64,000 nt of DNA. It comes from Cyanoderma ruficeps. Its lineage: Eukaryota > Chordata > Aves > Passeriformes > Timaliidae. The stretch covers positions 9,829,666 to 9,893,665 of the forward strand of contig VZDJ01007753.1 of assembly GCA_008694505.1 (NCBI GenBank), read 5' to 3'. The notes under the pieces were generated by a model that was not told the DNA's origin, made no database searches, and was given only the letters and a program-made list of their open reading frames with translations. The translations under genes were made by a program, and so were the position numbers. The first letter of the stretch is position 1; each line of letters starts with the position of its first letter. Shown piece after piece: positions 60,420-64,000 of this stretch.

Positions 60420-61745
60420 GTGTGTACTCAAGTGAACACATTCACAGTGCCTGCTCTTGGCAGACTTAAGCACATATTCTGAAGAACTGGTAAAGAATAG
60501 GTCTTCAGAAATTACAGTGCGGAAAAATATTTTGCATGTGGCAAAAGTCATAACAGGCAGGCTCCCAAAACCCTCATGTGTGCCCAAACAAGCCACGCAA
60601 ACACACCAGTTTTTTTGAAATATACTAGTTGTTCTAGTACATCTGTATGCTTTAACTGCATCCTTACTTCTTTAACAACTTCTTTTAACATATTTTCTCT
60701 CTAAAACAAGCTCAAAGCAATACTTGTGTTATGCCATTTTCAGAGGTTCATATACTTCCTTTATGGAATTCAATATTTTTCGCAGTGAATTATTTGACCA
60801 AGGGAAAATTTTCCTTTTCATCCTTGCATTACACCACAGATAACAGGTTTACTAGCAAAAAAAAATCTCATGTCTATGCTATGACCTTTATTAGACAAGT
60901 TACTCTCTGTAAATTCAAACCACTGGAAAAATCAAAATTAAAGCGTGAAACAGGATTTAAATAAATGCCATGGAGAAATTTACCACAGAAAAGAATAATT
61001 TTGATTATATTGATTTTGCAAATTGCATGAAATTCTTGCCTCTCTCCCCTGGGAATCTTCTCTACAAGGAAACAATTACACAGACAGGGGGCATACAAAT
61101 TTTTTGACAATGTTTGGAACTAACAGAGGTGATCACGTAATTTATTGTTGCGTATTTGAGGGGGTCATCAAAATCCAGACAGTTATTCTAATCTGAAATT
61201 ACTTACTTGATTTAGGATACTTCAGTCCTGTGGCCAGCACACCGCTGAATGCCACAGCCAGAGAACATAACAGAGGAGGGTAGCAGTGCTCTGAAGTGAT
61301 AGGCATCACTTCAGGGGGAAGTTATAGTGATTCATTACACCACATATTTGAAAGATACAGGAACCATCAATGCTCCCATTGAAGCCAACAGTTTGCATTC
61401 AACCTCTTGTTTAATTTTCCAGAGTTTAACAGAAGAGCAGAAGCATTTTTCTTACCTCCAGATTACTGAATTTATTCCTTCTCAGTGGTGACTTAGAACA
61501 TGATTGGGATGCCCACCCAGCACACTCTGGCTATTGTACGTGGGGCCTACGTGCATCAGCTTCTCATATTAATTATTTTTAGGAAAGGTAAAGAGAAGCA
61601 AAGAGGTAAGTCACAAAGTGCACCGTGATCCTTTATTCAAGAGAAAATATATAAGCTTATTACCTTATTAGGTAATTATTATTACTTTACATTACTCTTA
61701 TCTGGACTACACAAAATCAATTTTTTTTTCTCTGAGAACTCCTTT
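60420..61745. other. Unique DNA, no gene confirmed
   Basis: Frames of 77-78 codons overlap on both strands at 60731-61110 and look like chance. On -, a donor-like 'ctggag/gtaagaaa' at about 61456 is preceded by a 28-codon frame that stops before the donor, so it does not form a normal internal coding exon. Confidence 0.5.
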
Positions 61746-62135
61746 TCAATTAGTGTTTGAGTAGTTAGTAGTTTTTTTCTTAAGCTGTTTTAGCACCTGG
61801 GAAGCTAGTGGGAGACAAACCTCTTTGTAAGGAAGCCTTCTTTTCTTCTGACGATTTCTTGTTAACTGCAGCTCGATTTGAAATCTGCAAACCAACCCCC
61901 TGGTGAGTAATTTCAAAGGAGAAACTGCTATTTCACTGTAATTTGTGTGACAATAAATATCATGACATGAGCAGTTCAGGCTTCTGTGACAAAATAGGAC
62001 TTCTGTTTCTTCATCTGAGCAGGCTACATTATTTATGCTGAGGGCAACAGGTTGTATGGGATTGCTATAGATTCTTCTCTTTTCATCCATGTCATCAAAT
62101 GACGACAGTGAACAGAAAGATGTGAAGTCAGTCAT
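61746..62135 (-). CDS. 129-codon open frame, unknown, possibly a coding exon
   Basis: An ATG-initiated frame on - with A at -3 of the start and an AG ('attttatag') 7 bases before the ATG that could be an acceptor in a 5' UTR. The product begins MTDFTSFCSLSSFDDMDEKR, has an acidic stretch (SDEETEV), a cysteine cluster in the middle (CHRSLNCSCHDIYCH) and a basic tail (RNRQKKRR). There is no signal peptide, membrane segment or recognised domain. Its composition looks more protein-like than the other long frames here, but a few frames of this length are expected by chance in 64 kb. I see no strong donor inside or after the frame. Treat it as hypothetical. Confidence 0.15.
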   Translation of the reverse strand: MTDFTSFCSLSSFDDMDEKRRIYSNPIQPVALSINNVACSDEETEVLFCHRSLNCSCHDIYCHTNYSEIAVSPLKLLTRGLVCRFQIELQLTRNRQKKRRLPYKEVCLPLASQVLKQLKKKTTNYSNTN

Positions 62136-64000
62136 GCTTTATCTATAAAATATAATATATGTCAGCCACTGCAGCTGCATCATATGCTGAGAACACATGC
62201 AGTGCAAGTTTTAGACAGTAAAGAAATCAATCTTTTGTCTGGGGCAATATATATGTATATACTGTAGTTCCACTGCAGGTGGAATCACTGATAAATCCAG
62301 TTATAAAAGTTGTTTGGATGACATTGAGATGTTGAGACTCTTTGGATATAACTTAGATCAAACTCAGGTGTGGTCTGGTGCATCAGATTTGTACGATGAG
62401 GACATCTTTTGCAACCATACATAGCACAAAAGCCCATTTGTTGGTATCTCTGAGCATAGTATGTCCACCCTTCCCAACCAAAAAAAAAAAAAAAAAGGTT
62501 CTGGCAATTAGTTTTAAAGGGCCTCAAAAATGAAGCAGGAATTGATGGTTAACCTTGCAATTATGAGACTCAGAAATTTGGATTAACCATGGTGCTGTAG
62601 AAACAATCCAGTTTATGAGACATCTATTCTAAAAATCATTCTCTCGGAAAACTGAGCTTTATCCTGCATAGCATAAGCTCTGCAAAGGAAATTATTCTGA
62701 CTATACTTCTTCACCATGATTGATTTCTGCAGGCAAAGCGCAGTGGAAGGTACAGGAACAATTTTTTAAAGTGAAGAACACTGGTTGTTCAAGCATGGGA
62801 AAGTTATTGAAGGTAATGAAGGCTCTAGAACACATAAAAAGTCCCAAACTAGTATAGCTAAGAGCAAAAAGAAATCTACTGGATCATAAAAAAAATCAGT
62901 ACTCAAAGGCACACAGTAAATTAATGCCTTTTATTCAGAGTGTTTGGAAGAAAAGAAATTCCTCCAGCCTCGCTTGTCTGCAAGAGAATTATTTGTTAGT
63001 TTCTAGACCATGCAAAGATGAATTAGTCTGGAATAGTGACTTCAGTATCTTTAGGAGGAACCACTGGAATCAGAGAGGCTTTGAGGACAAAAACTTCTTG
63101 AAGGCTCCATATGATACAATAAAAATTCCTTTATGTGCTCTGGAAAGAGGCTGGGTTTATACTGAGGGTAATTAGTGGCACAGCCTGGACCATGACTGTG
63201 AGAAACTTCTGCAGGTCCCAGCAGCTTCACAGAAAACTCATCTCATCTGGAGAGATGCTACTTGAGGAGGGAGCTCTGCTGGCACAAATTGGAAGCATTA
63301 TTGTACATTGGGAAGCTCTGAACATTAAATAGAAACATCTGTAAAGAAGGAGGGAACACACCATGTGTTTCAAAGTTCTCTCAGAGGTAGCAGGACTCCA
63401 AGGAAGAAAGCGTATCCAGAAAAAGCACATCTTCTGTCGCTGCACCTGTCTTCTGGCAAGTGTGTAATCTATTCACCTAATGCTCTGCACTTGGAACATT
63501 TTCACATGGAGTGCCAAGTGTTGGAAAACACTTGTGTGTCCCCCTTGTCAGCTTCAAGTATCCTGCAAAACTCACTGGGATTATAGATATAGTTAAAGCA
63601 AAGTCCCAAGAAACGAATTAGCTGGCACTTATGCTAAGTTCCCTTTTTATTTTATAAGGAAAAAATCTCAGTTAAAAAAAAAACAAACAAACTATGATGA
63701 TTTTAGTATTCTGTCTTCAGATCCTTGTTTTCCTCAGATCTTATTTAATTTGCTTTAAAGTACAGTTTCTTCTTCAGCAACATCTAAATAGATGTTAAAC
63801 TATTCTTACCTAAGTGTGTTGGGAGAATTGCATACATGCAAAATGTAATCCATGGAGATTTTCATATATTAATCAAATCACATTATATATAGTCAAAACT
63901 GTTGGAAACACTATTTTCTGCATTTTCTGAGAAGGACATGCACCACCAACAAAAAACCCCCTCAAACAAGATGAATCAGATGCATCATTTGCCCAACAGT
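62136..64000. other. Unique DNA, nothing recognised
   Basis: Frames up to 83 codons without domains. It contains an A17 run at 62480-62496 and an A10 run followed by 'caaacaaac' at about 63676-63693. No retroelement body is attached to either run. Confidence 0.5.

Noticed and set aside
61461..61570. 28-codon - strand frame next to a donor-like 'gtaagaaa'
   Set aside because: The stop codon comes before the donor and the acceptor side has no pyrimidine tract.
1..64000. CRISPR arrays, operons, tRNA or rRNA genes
   Set aside because: The window is vertebrate nuclear DNA. I saw no regularly spaced repeats, no tRNA box A/B pair, and no rRNA-like conserved segments.

Overview
The window is vertebrate nuclear DNA, almost certainly from a bird and probably a passerine. 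It is AT-rich, has few repeats and no gene-dense structure. The recognisable repeats are avian: at least ten CR1 LINE 3' ends, truncated at the 5' side, with the usual 'tcatagaatc / ggttggaa / tccaacc' tails, and several endogenous-retrovirus LTRs. Two LTRs look nearly complete (8681-9251 on +, 50760-51448 on -), one is a 3' fragment (21869-22071), and one is an old ERVL-like candidate (about 52760-53125). The passerine assignment rests on my memory of LTR families and is softer than the assignment to birds.

I can name no protein-coding gene. The longest open frames are only 119-149 codons. A rough estimate for 64 kb of AT-rich DNA read in six frames predicts a few frames of that size by chance. 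None has a domain I recognise. The window is therefore best read as intergenic or deep-intronic sequence. A few places have a splice acceptor, an open frame and a splice donor (or a stop plus poly(A) signal) in the right order. I list them as low-confidence exon candidates: 11005-11220 (+, terminal type), 15374-15410 (+, very short), 45082-45192 (-, internal, 111 nt), 45966-46068 (+, internal, 103 nt) and the 129-codon frame at 61746-62135 (-).

Layout. 1-8.7 kb: unique AT-rich DNA with an AT microsatellite, a 58-bp tandem duplication, a poly(A) run holding an N, and a pair of related segments (6091-6165, 7895-7965) that match no repeat I know. 8.7-9.3 kb: + strand LTR. 9.3-24 kb: unique DNA with one CR1, a GC-richer block at 19.4-19.8 kb and an LTR fragment. 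24.1-25.0 kb: GC-richer block, perhaps a decayed LTR. 25-43 kb: unique DNA with five CR1 pieces and simple-sequence tracts. 43-50.7 kb: unique DNA with two palindromes and two exon candidates on opposite strands. 50.7-53.1 kb: - strand LTR, then the ERVL-like candidate. 53-64 kb: four CR1 pieces (two abutting), a 26-bp tandem repeat, a (CCAAAA)n tract holding the second N, and the 61.7-kb open frame.

I found no tRNA, rRNA, CRISPR array, operon or other multi-gene system. No new biological system is evident. The best leads are the exon candidates, the duplicated 6.1/7.9-kb element, and the two LTRs that keep promoter and poly(A) signals.
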